Below are positions 41,758 to 52,839 of a DNA stretch of 64,000 bases, in pieces. The notes under the pieces are model-generated. The model worked only from the letters and a program-made list of their open reading frames with translations, was not told the DNA's origin and ran no database searches. A program made the translations under genes and the position numbers. The DNA comes from Acidobacteriota bacterium. Its GTDB lineage: Bacteria; Acidobacteriota; Vicinamibacteria; Vicinamibacterales; JAFNAJ01. The stretch covers positions 234,693-298,692 of the forward strand of contig JAHDVP010000002.1 in assembly GCA_023384575.1 (NCBI GenBank), read 5' to 3'. Within the stretch, counting starts at the first letter, position 1. Each line of letters opens with the position of its first letter.

Positions 41758-41938
41758 AAAGCGGCTGGCGACCGACGGCCAGCGACTGGCGGCCCCACTC
41801 GACCTGACGTGACGAATCGAGCCCCGGCGACACGTCACCGGGCGTGGGACGAAGGGATCGGGGCTCTCGGGGTGGAATGCCGTGCACGCCGGCAGTCTGC
41901 AGCCGGTAGCCTGTAGCCGGATTGTCGGATCGGGGCTA
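41758..41938 (+). repeat. Dispersed intergenic repeat, degenerate copy E3 upstream of hsp20
   Basis: GGCTGGCGACCGACGGCCAG at the start and GTAGCCGGATTGTCGGATCG then GGGCT at the end match the head and tail of the family; the middle is not recognisable. The tail ends directly before the CATACT -10-like box of the Hsp20 gene. Confidence 0.45.
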
Positions 41939-41939
41939 A

Positions 41940-41945
41940 CATACT
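41940..41945 (+). promoter_or_regulatory. -10-like box CATACT six bases before hsp20
   Basis: CATACT ends six bases before the ATG at 41952. No ribosome site lies between, so the message may be leaderless. Confidence 0.4.
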
Positions 41946-41951
41946 GGCGCG

Positions 41952-42347
41952 ATGGCGTGGGATCCGCTCCACGAGCTCCTTCACGTGCACAATCGCGGCA
42001 GCGACTGGCGTCAGCGAGCCGCCGCCGGCTGGCTTCCCCCGGTCGACCTGCACGAGACGCCCACCGCGTTCGTGATGGTGGCCGAGTTGCCCGGGTTCGG
42101 TCCGGCCGACGTGCAGGTCAACGCGACGGTCTCGAGCCTCACGCTCTCCGGCCACCGGCCGCCCCCTGAGGCACCGGGCGACCAGTACCTCCGCATGGAA
42201 CGGGGCCAGGGGCCCTTCTCGCGAACGTTCGAGTTTCGCGACGCCATCGATCCCGCGGGGATCACGGCCGAGTTCGACCGCGGCCTGCTCACGGTCACCA
42301 TTCCCAAGTCCCGCACGCTGCAGTCGCGCCGCATCGACGTGCGGTGA
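41952..42347 (+). CDS. Small heat shock protein (Hsp20/alpha-crystallin)
   Basis: A 131-residue chaperone. The alpha-crystallin domain runs from about 28 to 125: PPVDLHETPTAFVMVAELPGF starts it and GLLTVTIPKS is the conserved A-x-x-x-G-x-L-T-x-x-x-P motif near the end. The IXI tail is short (SRRIDVR). Such proteins bind unfolding proteins as oligomers. Its stop overlaps an in-frame GTG for the next gene, but HtrA more likely starts at 42461. A protein-quality cluster is formed with HtrA. Confidence 0.9.
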   Translation: MAWDPLHELLHVHNRGSDWRQRAAAGWLPPVDLHETPTAFVMVAELPGFGPADVQVNATVSSLTLSGHRPPPEAPGDQYLRMERGQGPFSRTFEFRDAIDPAGITAEFDRGLLTVTIPKSRTLQSRRIDVR

Positions 42348-42460
42348 GCCACGCCGCGGTCCTGCGCCGATGCTCCCCGGTAGCGCCGGGCGTCCCGCCG
42401 TCGTATGCTGGGGCATCCACGGAGACGGCCGGGTGCGACTTCCCGCTCGGCCCCCGAACC

Positions 42461-43675
<1,215 letters not shown>

Positions 43676-43689
43676 GCTGGACGACGGGG

Positions 43690-43782
43690 GGCGGGGTTCC
43701 TGGTTATTGGTCATTGGCTATTGGTTGTTGTTGGTTGTTAATGATTGGTTGTTGGTAGCCTGTAGCCTGCAGCCCGCAGCCT
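43690..43782. repeat. AT-rich T/G repeat tract
   Basis: The words TTGGTTGTT, TATTGGTCATTGGCTATTGG and TTGGTTGTTGG repeat over about 65 bases, followed by AGCCTGTAGCCTGCAGCCC. The G+C content falls to about 40% in a genome near 70%. Similar tandem words of the CCAATAACCAAT type occur in intergenic DNA of other bacteria. No coding signal. Confidence 0.55.
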
Positions 43783-43794
43783 GAGGAGTCATGG

Positions 43795-44622
43795 ATGCGC
43801 CGATGGGTGGGGATGTCGGTGGTCGGAGTGCTCGCGGGCCTGTTCCTCTCGCTGGCTCCGCTCGTCGCCCAGCAGGCCGCGGTCGTGCCGCGGCCGGGCG
43901 CGAGCGCCACCGAGGCCGAGAGCGCGAAGGTCTGGGTTGGCCGGTACGAGGAATACGAGCAGTACCTGCGCGAGGCGGAGATCGTGCGGACCCGGGACAT
44001 CGGCCTCGGCGTCACCAAGCCCCAGCGTGCGTGGTTCGCCGAGGGCGGCCTGGCGGAGAGCGCGGCCTGGAAGGCCATTGTCCCCTCCCGCCGCACGGGC
44101 TTCCTCGAGAGCTACAAGTCGGAGATCGCCGCCTACCGGCTCGACCGCCTGCTCGGCCTCGACATGGTGCCGGTCGCCGTCGAGCGGCGATTCCGCGGCA
44201 GCCTGGGCGCGATCATTCTCTGGGTCGGCCCGACGCGCATGTGGACCGACGCCAAGACGTCGCCGCCTGCCGGCGTCACGTGGGCCCGCGACATCGTCCG
44301 CATGAAGATGTTCGACGCCCTGGCGGGCAACATCGACCGCAACGCCGGCAACATGCTGATTGACGCTCAGAACCGCCTCATCCTGATCGACCACTCCCGG
44401 GCCTTCGTGACGAAGGGCGACCTCCCGGTGGACATCGAGCACGTCGACCGCGAACTGTGGACGAAGTTCCAGGCGCTCGACGCACCCACCATCCACACCC
44501 ATCTCGGCGAGTGGCTGTCGAACGACCAGGTACGCTTCATGCTGAGGCGCCTCGCGCGCCTCGGGAAGGAGATCGACGCGTTGGTGGCACGGCGCGGCGA
44601 ACACGCGGTGTTCATGCGATGA
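43795..44622 (+). CDS. Exported FAM20C-like atypical protein kinase
   Basis: A 275-residue exported protein. GAGGAG lies six bases before the ATG; residues 1-26 are a signal peptide (GVLAGLFLSLAPLVAQ). The kinase-like pattern is close to the eukaryotic secretory kinase FAM20C: Lys93 in AWKAIVP (nucleotide Lys), Glu110 in SEIAAYRLDRLLGL followed by DMVPVAVER, then FDALAGNIDRNAGN with Asp181 as the catalytic base, and LILIDHSRAF with Asp199 in the metal-binding (DFG-like) place. FAM20C has the same order: K, EIAAFHLDR, FLxGNxDR, LDNGRGF. The overlap ATGA (44619-44622) couples it to an exported phosphatase. A kinase acting outside the cytoplasm would need an envelope source of ATP or another phosphate donor. 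Substrate unknown. Confidence 0.75.
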   Translation: MRRWVGMSVVGVLAGLFLSLAPLVAQQAAVVPRPGASATEAESAKVWVGRYEEYEQYLREAEIVRTRDIGLGVTKPQRAWFAEGGLAESAAWKAIVPSRRTGFLESYKSEIAAYRLDRLLGLDMVPVAVERRFRGSLGAIILWVGPTRMWTDAKTSPPAGVTWARDIVRMKMFDALAGNIDRNAGNMLIDAQNRLILIDHSRAFVTKGDLPVDIEHVDRELWTKFQALDAPTIHTHLGEWLSNDQVRFMLRRLARLGKEIDALVARRGEHAVFMR

Positions 44623-45830
44623 CGTGGCGCCGGCCTTTCGGGTGGCGCGCCCTCGCCGCGACCGGTGCGGGCCTGGCCTTGGCCACGAGCCTTGCGGCCT
44701 TCGCGTCGGCCGGTCAGGGGAGATCGCCGGAGACGTCCGACCGCCGGGTGGTCGCGGTCGGCGACATTCACGGCGATCTCGAGACGTTCGATGGTCTGCT
44801 TCGGAGGGCCGGCCTGATCGACGAGCGAGGGCGTTGGAGCGGCGGGCGCGCCGTTCTCGTGCAGACGGGCGACGTGACCGATCGCGGTCCACGCGTCCGG
44901 GGCGTCTTCGATCGGCTGATGTCGCTCGAGGGACAGGCGCGGCGAGCCGGAGGACGGGTCGAGGCCCTGCTCGGCAACCACGAGACGATGAACCTCACGG
45001 GTGAGTTCAGGGACGTGTCGCCAGACACCTACGCGGAGTTCGCCGACGACCGGTCGGAGCGCCGGCGCGCCAGCGCCTACGACGCGACCGTCCGCCTCAT
45101 GACGCGCCAGGCCGCGCGGCTGAAGGACGGCCCCCCCCCGACACTCCCCGACCGCGACCGGTGGATGGCCACGCATCCGCCGGGCCTCATCGAGTACCTC
45201 GACGCGCTCTCCCCCACCGGACGGTACGGCCGGTGGCTGCGACAGCGCTCCGCGGCCCTGCAGATCGACGGCACGGTCTTCGTGCACGGCGGGCTCGATC
45301 CCGACTTCGTCGACGTCGACGTCACGGCCATCAACGACCGCATCCGCTCGGAGCTCGCGGAGTTCGACCGCGCGCGCGAGGTCCTCGTCGCGCGCGAGGT
45401 GATTCTGCCCAGTTTCACGCTCGACGAGGTGGTCGCCGCCGTGGGACGCGAGGTCACACAGCTCAACCAGGTGCTGGCGGCGGAGGGCCGGGACGCGCGC
45501 CTCGCCGACGGCCCGCTGCTCGAGGCGCTGCGGACGTTCGGGTCGCTGGGCACCTGGTGGATCTTCCACGAGCGCGGTCCGCTGTGGTATCGGGGGTTCG
45601 CCACCTGGACGGCGGAAGAAGGCCCGGCGCAAGTGGCCCGCCTGCGTGAGATCCACCGGGCCGAGCGCTTCGTCGTCGGCCACACCGTCATGCGCGACTT
45701 CCGCATCACGTCCCGCTTCGACGGTCAGGTGTGGCTGATCGACACGGGCATGCTCGCGCGCGTCTACAGAGGACGGGCCTCGGCGCTCGAAATTCGGGGC
45801 GACGAGCTGACCGCGATCTACGTCGAGTAG
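44619..45830 (+). CDS. Exported PPP-type (Shewanella-like) metallophosphatase
   Basis: A 403-residue protein. The first 31 residues form a signal peptide (LAATGAGLALATSLAAFASA). Two-metal motifs are intact: GDIHGD, GDVTDRG and GNHE in the right order at about 48, 85 and 117, followed by a late FVHGG and VVGHT. The segment after GNHE (TMNLTGEFRDV) and the long insert before VHGG match the Shewanella-like phosphatases, a PPP subgroup that dephosphorylates phosphotyrosine or phosphoserine. It is translated from the ATG within the stop overlap of the kinase gene. Together they could set the phosphorylation state of envelope proteins, which is inference. Confidence 0.85.
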   Translation: MTWRRPFGWRALAATGAGLALATSLAAFASAGQGRSPETSDRRVVAVGDIHGDLETFDGLLRRAGLIDERGRWSGGRAVLVQTGDVTDRGPRVRGVFDRLMSLEGQARRAGGRVEALLGNHETMNLTGEFRDVSPDTYAEFADDRSERRRASAYDATVRLMTRQAARLKDGPPPTLPDRDRWMATHPPGLIEYLDALSPTGRYGRWLRQRSAALQIDGTVFVHGGLDPDFVDVDVTAINDRIRSELAEFDRAREVLVAREVILPSFTLDEVVAAVGREVTQLNQVLAAEGRDARLADGPLLEALRTFGSLGTWWIFHERGPLWYRGFATWTAEEGPAQVARLREIHRAERFVVGHTVMRDFRITSRFDGQVWLIDTGMLARVYRGRASALEIRGDELTAIYVE

Positions 45831-45863
45831 CGACGCCGAGGACCTCGAGCGGATCTCGCCCCC

Positions 45864-46463
45864 TCAGCGTCTCTGCCCGGACACCGACGGGTGCCCCACG
45901 ACGGAGACCCGCCAGAGGCGGTCGGTCCCTGCGCGAATGCCGATGCGCGGGCTCCAGGCCGCCTCGGTCACCCGCCGTCGCTGATCCTCGATGAACAGCC
46001 GCGGCCCGGCCAGGTCGGCACGGTTCTCGGCGAGCGTGATGCCGAGCGCGCGCGTGAGGTTCCCGGGCCCACGACAGAGGTCTGCGTCGGGGATCGGCGT
46101 GGCGCGACGGCCGGTCGCCAGGCGCCGCGCGCGCATCAGTTGGTGCCCTTCGAGCGGCTCGAGCGCCCGAATCAGCACGGCGGCCGGGTGGCCCTCGGCC
46201 TCGGTGACCGCGTTGACCAGACAGTGCATCCCGTAGTTGAAGTACACGTAGGCAAAGCCTGGCGGCCCGTAGAGCGGCGCGTTGCGCGGCGTGGGCCCGG
46301 CGGCAGCATGGCACGCCGGGTCGTCCTCGCCGATGTACGCCTCGACCTCGACAACCGCGCCGGCAGCGCGTCCGCCGTCGGCCGCGTGCACGAGCACCTT
46401 GCCGAGCAGGTCGTACGCGACCTCGAGTGTGGGCCTCGCGTAGAAGGCGTGCGGCAGTGGCAC
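45864..46463 (-). CDS. 3-methyladenine/alkylpurine DNA glycosylase (AAG/MPG family)
   Basis: A 199-residue base-excision repair enzyme that removes alkylated purines. LPHAFYARPTLEVAYDLLGKVLVH is the usual start, and I chose the GTG at 46463 to begin it. VEVEAYIGEDDPACHAA has the catalytic Glu (in the EAY motif) and the intercalation site is in YFNYGMHCLVNAV. RGPGNLTRALGI and the final WR segments are family hallmarks. It follows the HEAT gene by 23 bp on the same strand, with uvrA upstream, so the unit is devoted to DNA repair. Confidence 0.92.
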   Translation of the reverse strand: MPLPHAFYARPTLEVAYDLLGKVLVHAADGGRAAGAVVEVEAYIGEDDPACHAAAGPTPRNAPLYGPPGFAYVYFNYGMHCLVNAVTEAEGHPAAVLIRALEPLEGHQLMRARRLATGRRATPIPDADLCRGPGNLTRALGITLAENRADLAGPRLFIEDQRRRVTEAAWSPRIGIRAGTDRLWRVSVVGHPSVSGQRR

Positions 46464-46486
46464 GGCGGCCCGGGCGGTCTCCGGCG

Positions 46487-47754
46487 TCAGGACGCGAGCA
46501 GCCGCGCCCGCGCGATGGCACGCTCGACCGCGCGCGAAACGTCGACGCTCGTGTCGGGCAGCGACCGTTGCAGCACGGCAATCGCGTCGGGGCCGCCGAT
46601 GAGGCCGAGCACCATCGCCACCCGCTCGCGCACGGCCGGTTCGGGCTCGCGCATGTGCGCCTCGAGGTCGTCGACGATCGGCCGGCCGAGGTCCACCAGA
46701 TACGCCATCACCTGTTCCTCGACCGTCCGGTCCTTCAACCCCGCCACGAGGCGCGGTACCGTCGGACGGCCGGCGCCTCGAAGCGCGTAGGCGATGGCCA
46801 TCTCCTCGGCCCGTGTCTTCGGTGTTGCCAGGCTCGGCTCGAGCGCGAGCACGGCCGTCGCCTCGCCCGATCGGGCGAGGCCCTCGATGGCCCAGCGGCG
46901 GATCCTGGCGTTGTCGTGGCCGAGGTGCGCCTGGAAGAACGGCACGCTCGACGAGTGGCCAATGCGGGCGAGGGCGTCGAAGGCCGCCTCGGCCATCGGC
47001 CCCTTCCGGTAGTAGGCGAACTGCTCGCCGAGGGCCTGGATGGCGCGCGTCTCGCGGACGTCGCCGAGCGCGCGCATGGCGGCGAGGCGCACGTCCTCGG
47101 CGGGGTCGTTGATGGCGGCGATGAGCGCCTCGCCGGCCGAGGTGACGCGCAGCGCCCCGAGCACGCGCGCGGCCGCTTCGCGTACGCGCACGTCGGTGTC
47201 CCTCAGGGCGTCGGTGAGCACCTGCGCGGTCGCCGGCTCGAGCGGCGGCCGCGCCATGACCCCGAGGGCGTACACCGCCTCCGATCGGACCTTCGGCAGG
47301 TCGTCGCGCATCGCGCCCGAGAGGTTCCTCAGCAGTTCGGGCGGTACGGGCCGCGGCACGAGCTTGAACGGCCCGAGCTCGAAGGCCGACTGCGCCAGGT
47401 TCGGATTGCGGCGCTCGATGACCAGCGCGACGCGCGTCTTCGTCTGCAGCGAGTCGACCAGGAAGAAGCCGAGCAGCCGTTCGATGGTCTCGAGCTGGAT
47501 GTCGTTGATGGGATCCACCAGCAGTTGCGACAGGGGCCCGATGGCCTCGGGGTAGCCGCCGTCCGACAACGCCCGCAGCGCCCGCTGTCTGACGGCTGGA
47601 TCGGTGCTGCGGAGGTCCTGGACGACGGTCTCGAATGCCGGCTGCGCCGAGACGACGGCCACGGGCGTCACGACGGGCAGGCGCGCGCCAGGCGATGTGA
47701 GGCCGAGAGCGCCGGCGGCCATGGCCAGGGCTGCAGTCACCGCGATGTTGTGTC

Positions 47755-47758
<4 letters not shown>
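46487..47758 (-). CDS. Exported HEAT-repeat protein in the uvrA unit
   Basis: A 423-residue protein. It starts at a GTG (47758) that overlaps the UvrA stop in GTGA. The first 40 residues (AVTAALAMAAGALGLTS) resemble a signal peptide. The remainder is an all-helical solenoid of about eight to nine HEAT/PBS-lyase type repeats, such as VRSEAVYALGVMA, VREAAARVLGAL, VRLAAMRALGDV, IRRWAIEGLARSG and VRERVAMVLGLIGG. These mediate protein contacts. The link to uvrA and the glycosylase is by position only; AlkD-type glycosylases are HEAT proteins, but a signal peptide argues against DNA work. A miscalled start could change that. Confidence 0.8.
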
Positions 47759-50706
<2,948 letters not shown>

Positions 50707-50777
50707 GGCAGGGAGCGTCTGTCGGAGCACGTCGTCGGTCCGTGAATTCTCGATCGTAGCCCATCGCCCTCGCGCCG

Positions 50778-50798
50778 AAAAGGGGACACTCACCTTTT
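50778..50798. repeat. Short palindrome repeat, copy 2
   Basis: The same AAAAGGGGACACTCACCTTTT as at 26807-26828, here in the 148-bp gap between uvrA and the Crp/Fnr gene. The flanking GCTGGCGTCGGCCGCCCGAC also resembles the flank of copy 1 (GCTGTCGGCCAGCCGAC). Confidence 0.6.
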
Positions 50799-50842
50799 GC
50801 TGGCGTCGGCCGCCCGACACTCGACTGCCCTCTACGCTCTGT

Positions 50843-50848
50843 TACGCT
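50843..50848 (+). promoter_or_regulatory. -10-like box TACGCT before the Crp/Fnr gene
   Basis: TACGCT ends six bases before the GTG at 50855. The short distance again suggests a leaderless message. Confidence 0.35.
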
Positions 50849-50854
50849 GTCTCC

Positions 50855-51547
50855 GTGACGCCCCCGACCCCCCTCGACCTCCTGCGGCGAACGCCCATCT
50901 TCCGCCGCCTCGCCCCGGACGACCTCGCCCGCGTGGCGGCGGTCTCGCGCGTGGCCGACTATCCGCGCGGCGCGCCCGTCTTCCGCGAGGGCGACCCGTC
51001 CGACTTCTTCTACGTCGTCACGGCCGGTCGCGTGAAGGTCTTCAAGGCCACCGCCGCCGGCAAGGATGTCATCCTCGAGATCTTCGGCGTCGGCGACCCG
51101 CTCGGCGCCGTGGCCGTGTACGAAGGGTGGCCGTTTCCGGCCTCGGCTGCCACCATCGAACCGGCCACGTGCGTCCTCATTCCGCGCCGCGATTTCTTCG
51201 GGCTCCTCGAAGCGCACCCCACGCTCGTCCGCGGCCTGCTGCTCGGCCTGACCCACAGGCTCATCGAGCTGCAGAACCGGTTGGTCGAGCTGACGGGTGG
51301 ACGTGTCGAGCCCCGATTCGCCCGGCTCTTCCTGAAGCTCGCGAAGGAATCGGGGCGCGACGAACGCGGCGGCACGTTCGTGCCCCTGGCCCTCTCGCGG
51401 CAGGAACTCGCCGACATGACCGGCACGACCATCGAGACCGCCATCCGGATCATGAGCCGCTGGGGCAAACAGCAGCTCGTGCGCACCGAAAAGGACGGGT
51501 TCGTGGTGGTCGATCTCGACCGGCTCGAGGAGCTGTCGTTCGAGTGA
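50855..51547 (+). CDS. Crp/Fnr-family transcription regulator
   Basis: A 230-residue regulator with an N-terminal cyclic-nucleotide-binding-like barrel (about 10-125: GAPVFREGDPSDFFYVVTAGRVKVF) and a C-terminal winged helix (about 150-225: LSRQELADMTGTTIETAIRIMSRW). TGTTIETAIRIMSRW is the recognition helix. The barrel lacks the RSxxxxE cAMP-binding signature (GVGDPLGAVAVYEGWPFPASA) and there are no N-terminal Fe-S cysteines, so a ligand cannot be named. The family controls respiration or stress genes. It starts at GTG 50855. Confidence 0.88.
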   Translation: MTPPTPLDLLRRTPIFRRLAPDDLARVAAVSRVADYPRGAPVFREGDPSDFFYVVTAGRVKVFKATAAGKDVILEIFGVGDPLGAVAVYEGWPFPASAATIEPATCVLIPRRDFFGLLEAHPTLVRGLLLGLTHRLIELQNRLVELTGGRVEPRFARLFLKLAKESGRDERGGTFVPLALSRQELADMTGTTIETAIRIMSRWGKQQLVRTEKDGFVVVDLDRLEELSFE

Positions 51548-51559
51548 CGAGGGCGCGGA

Positions 51560-51722
51560 GGTGGCGGAGGATGCGGAGGGATACCGCAGAGGCGCAGAGA
51601 CGCAGAGGGGAGCGCAGGGCTGGCCAGAGCGCGGCTGGTGCCGCGTCGTGGGGCGCCCGGCGGCCGGCGTCGGCCAGCCCTGCGCCCGATGCGCGCCTCG
51701 GCGCCTCAGCGCCTCGGCGGTG
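51560..51722. repeat. Large imperfect palindrome with CGCAGAGACGCAGAG words
   Basis: GCGCAGGGCTGGCC (51612-51625) and GGCCAGCCCTGCGC (51672-51685) are perfect 14-base inverted repeats with 46 bases between. Outside them, ACCGCAGAGGCGCAGAGACG and GCGCCTCAGCGCCTCGGCGG are also nearly complementary, giving a hairpin of about 130 bases. CGCAGAGACGCAGAGG is a word seen between genes in many bacteria. It lies between the convergent Crp/Fnr and HD-GYP genes and may end both transcripts. Confidence 0.5.
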
Positions 51723-51723
51723 C

Positions 51724-52839
51724 CTACGTGGTCTCGACCGTCGTGGTGCGCGGCACGACGTGCCCGAAGAAGGCCTCGAGCAGCCCCGGCGCGAACATGG
51801 TGCCCGATTCCTTCATCATGATGTCGCGGATCTCGGCGGCCTCGAGACCTTGCCGGTAGGGGCGGTCGCTGCGCAGCGCGTCGTACACGTCCGCCACCAT
51901 CGTGATCGCGCTCGCGAGGTTCGTCTTCCACCCCGCAGGGACGGCGGGGTACCCGCCCCCGTCGTACTGGATGTGGTGCTCGAAGGCCACGATCGCGGCG
52001 AGCTCGGGGATCCCCGGCGTCGTCAGCAGCAGGCGGGCGCCCTCTTCCGGGTGGCGCTTCACGAGCGCCGTCTGTTCGTCGGTGAGCCGGCCCGGCGCGT
52101 TCAGCACGTCGGGGGGAACCCGCAGCTTCCCGACGTCGTGCAGCATCGCGGCGATGCCCAGGTCGGTCACCGTCTCCGCCGGCAGCTCGACGACGTCAGC
52201 GAGCGCCATCGCCAGGATCGCCACGTTGGTAATGTGGGTCACCGTGTAGCTGTCGTGCGACCGCAGGGTGGCCAGGGGGATGAGGGCTCCGGCATGGCGT
52301 TCGATGGTCCGGGCGAGCGTCAGGACCATCGATTCGAGCGGGTCGAGGTTGCACTCCTGGTGCTCGAGGATGCTGTGCCACGTGTCGACGAGCGGCTGGG
52401 CATCGGCGGACACGGTGCCGAACCCCAGGGCTGCGGGCCGGCCGGTCCGGCGGTCGAGGGCGAACAGGCGCAGGTGCGGAATGGGCTCGAAGGGCGGCCT
52501 CGTGCCGTCGGGTGCGCGTCTGGCCTGGGCCAGCCACTCGAGCAGGCGGTGCACGTGTTCGGCCTCGATGCCGTGGCCGATCGACAGGCCATCGTAACCG
52601 CCCCGGCCGAGCAGGCCGAAGAGCCCCTCGGCCAGGTGATCCAGCCCCTTCGCCGGCTGGCCGTCCACGACGATCTCGCCATCGACGCTGAACACGGTCA
52701 CCGCGCGCCCCTCGGGGTGTCCCGCGACCTCGGCCACGACGCGATCGACGAGCGCCGCGAGCCTGGGGTGTTCGCGCGGGTACAGCTGCGAGGCCGACAC
52801 GGCGCCCTGAAGGTCGCGCAGAATGGTTTCAGCGCTCAT
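51724..52839 (-). CDS. HD-GYP domain protein with N-terminal YPxxHP module
   Basis: A 371-residue cytoplasmic protein. Residues 1-105 form a module with YPREHP at 20-25 (see the neighbour at 52836). The HD-GYP domain covers about 185-350: His234-Asp235 in AMLHDVGKLRVP, the paired His288-His289, and DGGGYP at 293-298 for GYP. Such enzymes hydrolyse cyclic di-GMP, though some are only binding modules. All metal-binding residues seem to be present: HDxGK, HPxxG (KRHPEEGARLL), HH, and DGxGYP. The ATG at 52839 overlaps the stop of the HEAT gene (ATGA, 52836-52839), so the pair is coupled. Confidence 0.87.
   Translation of the reverse strand: MSAETILRDLQGAVSASQLYPREHPRLAALVDRVVAEVAGHPEGRAVTVFSVDGEIVVDGQPAKGLDHLAEGLFGLLGRGGYDGLSIGHGIEAEHVHRLLEWLAQARRAPDGTRPPFEPIPHLRLFALDRRTGRPAALGFGTVSADAQPLVDTWHSILEHQECNLDPLESMVLTLARTIERHAGALIPLATLRSHDSYTVTHITNVAILAMALADVVELPAETVTDLGIAAMLHDVGKLRVPPDVLNAPGRLTDEQTALVKRHPEEGARLLLTTPGIPELAAIVAFEHHIQYDGGGYPAVPAGWKTNLASAITMVADVYDALRSDRPYRQGLEAAEIRDIMMKESGTMFAPGLLEAFFGHVVPRTTTVETT

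Noticed and set aside
42344..42460. GTG at 42344 overlapping the hsp20 stop as the HtrA start
   Set aside because: The added 39 residues have no signal-peptide character, while the ATG at 42461 starts one directly.
43795..44622. HipA-type toxin kinase or CotH as the identity of the exported kinase
   Set aside because: The EIAAYRLDR and GNxDR...IDH pattern and the signal peptide fit FAM20C better; no antitoxin gene lies beside it. HipA-like ancestry is not ruled out.
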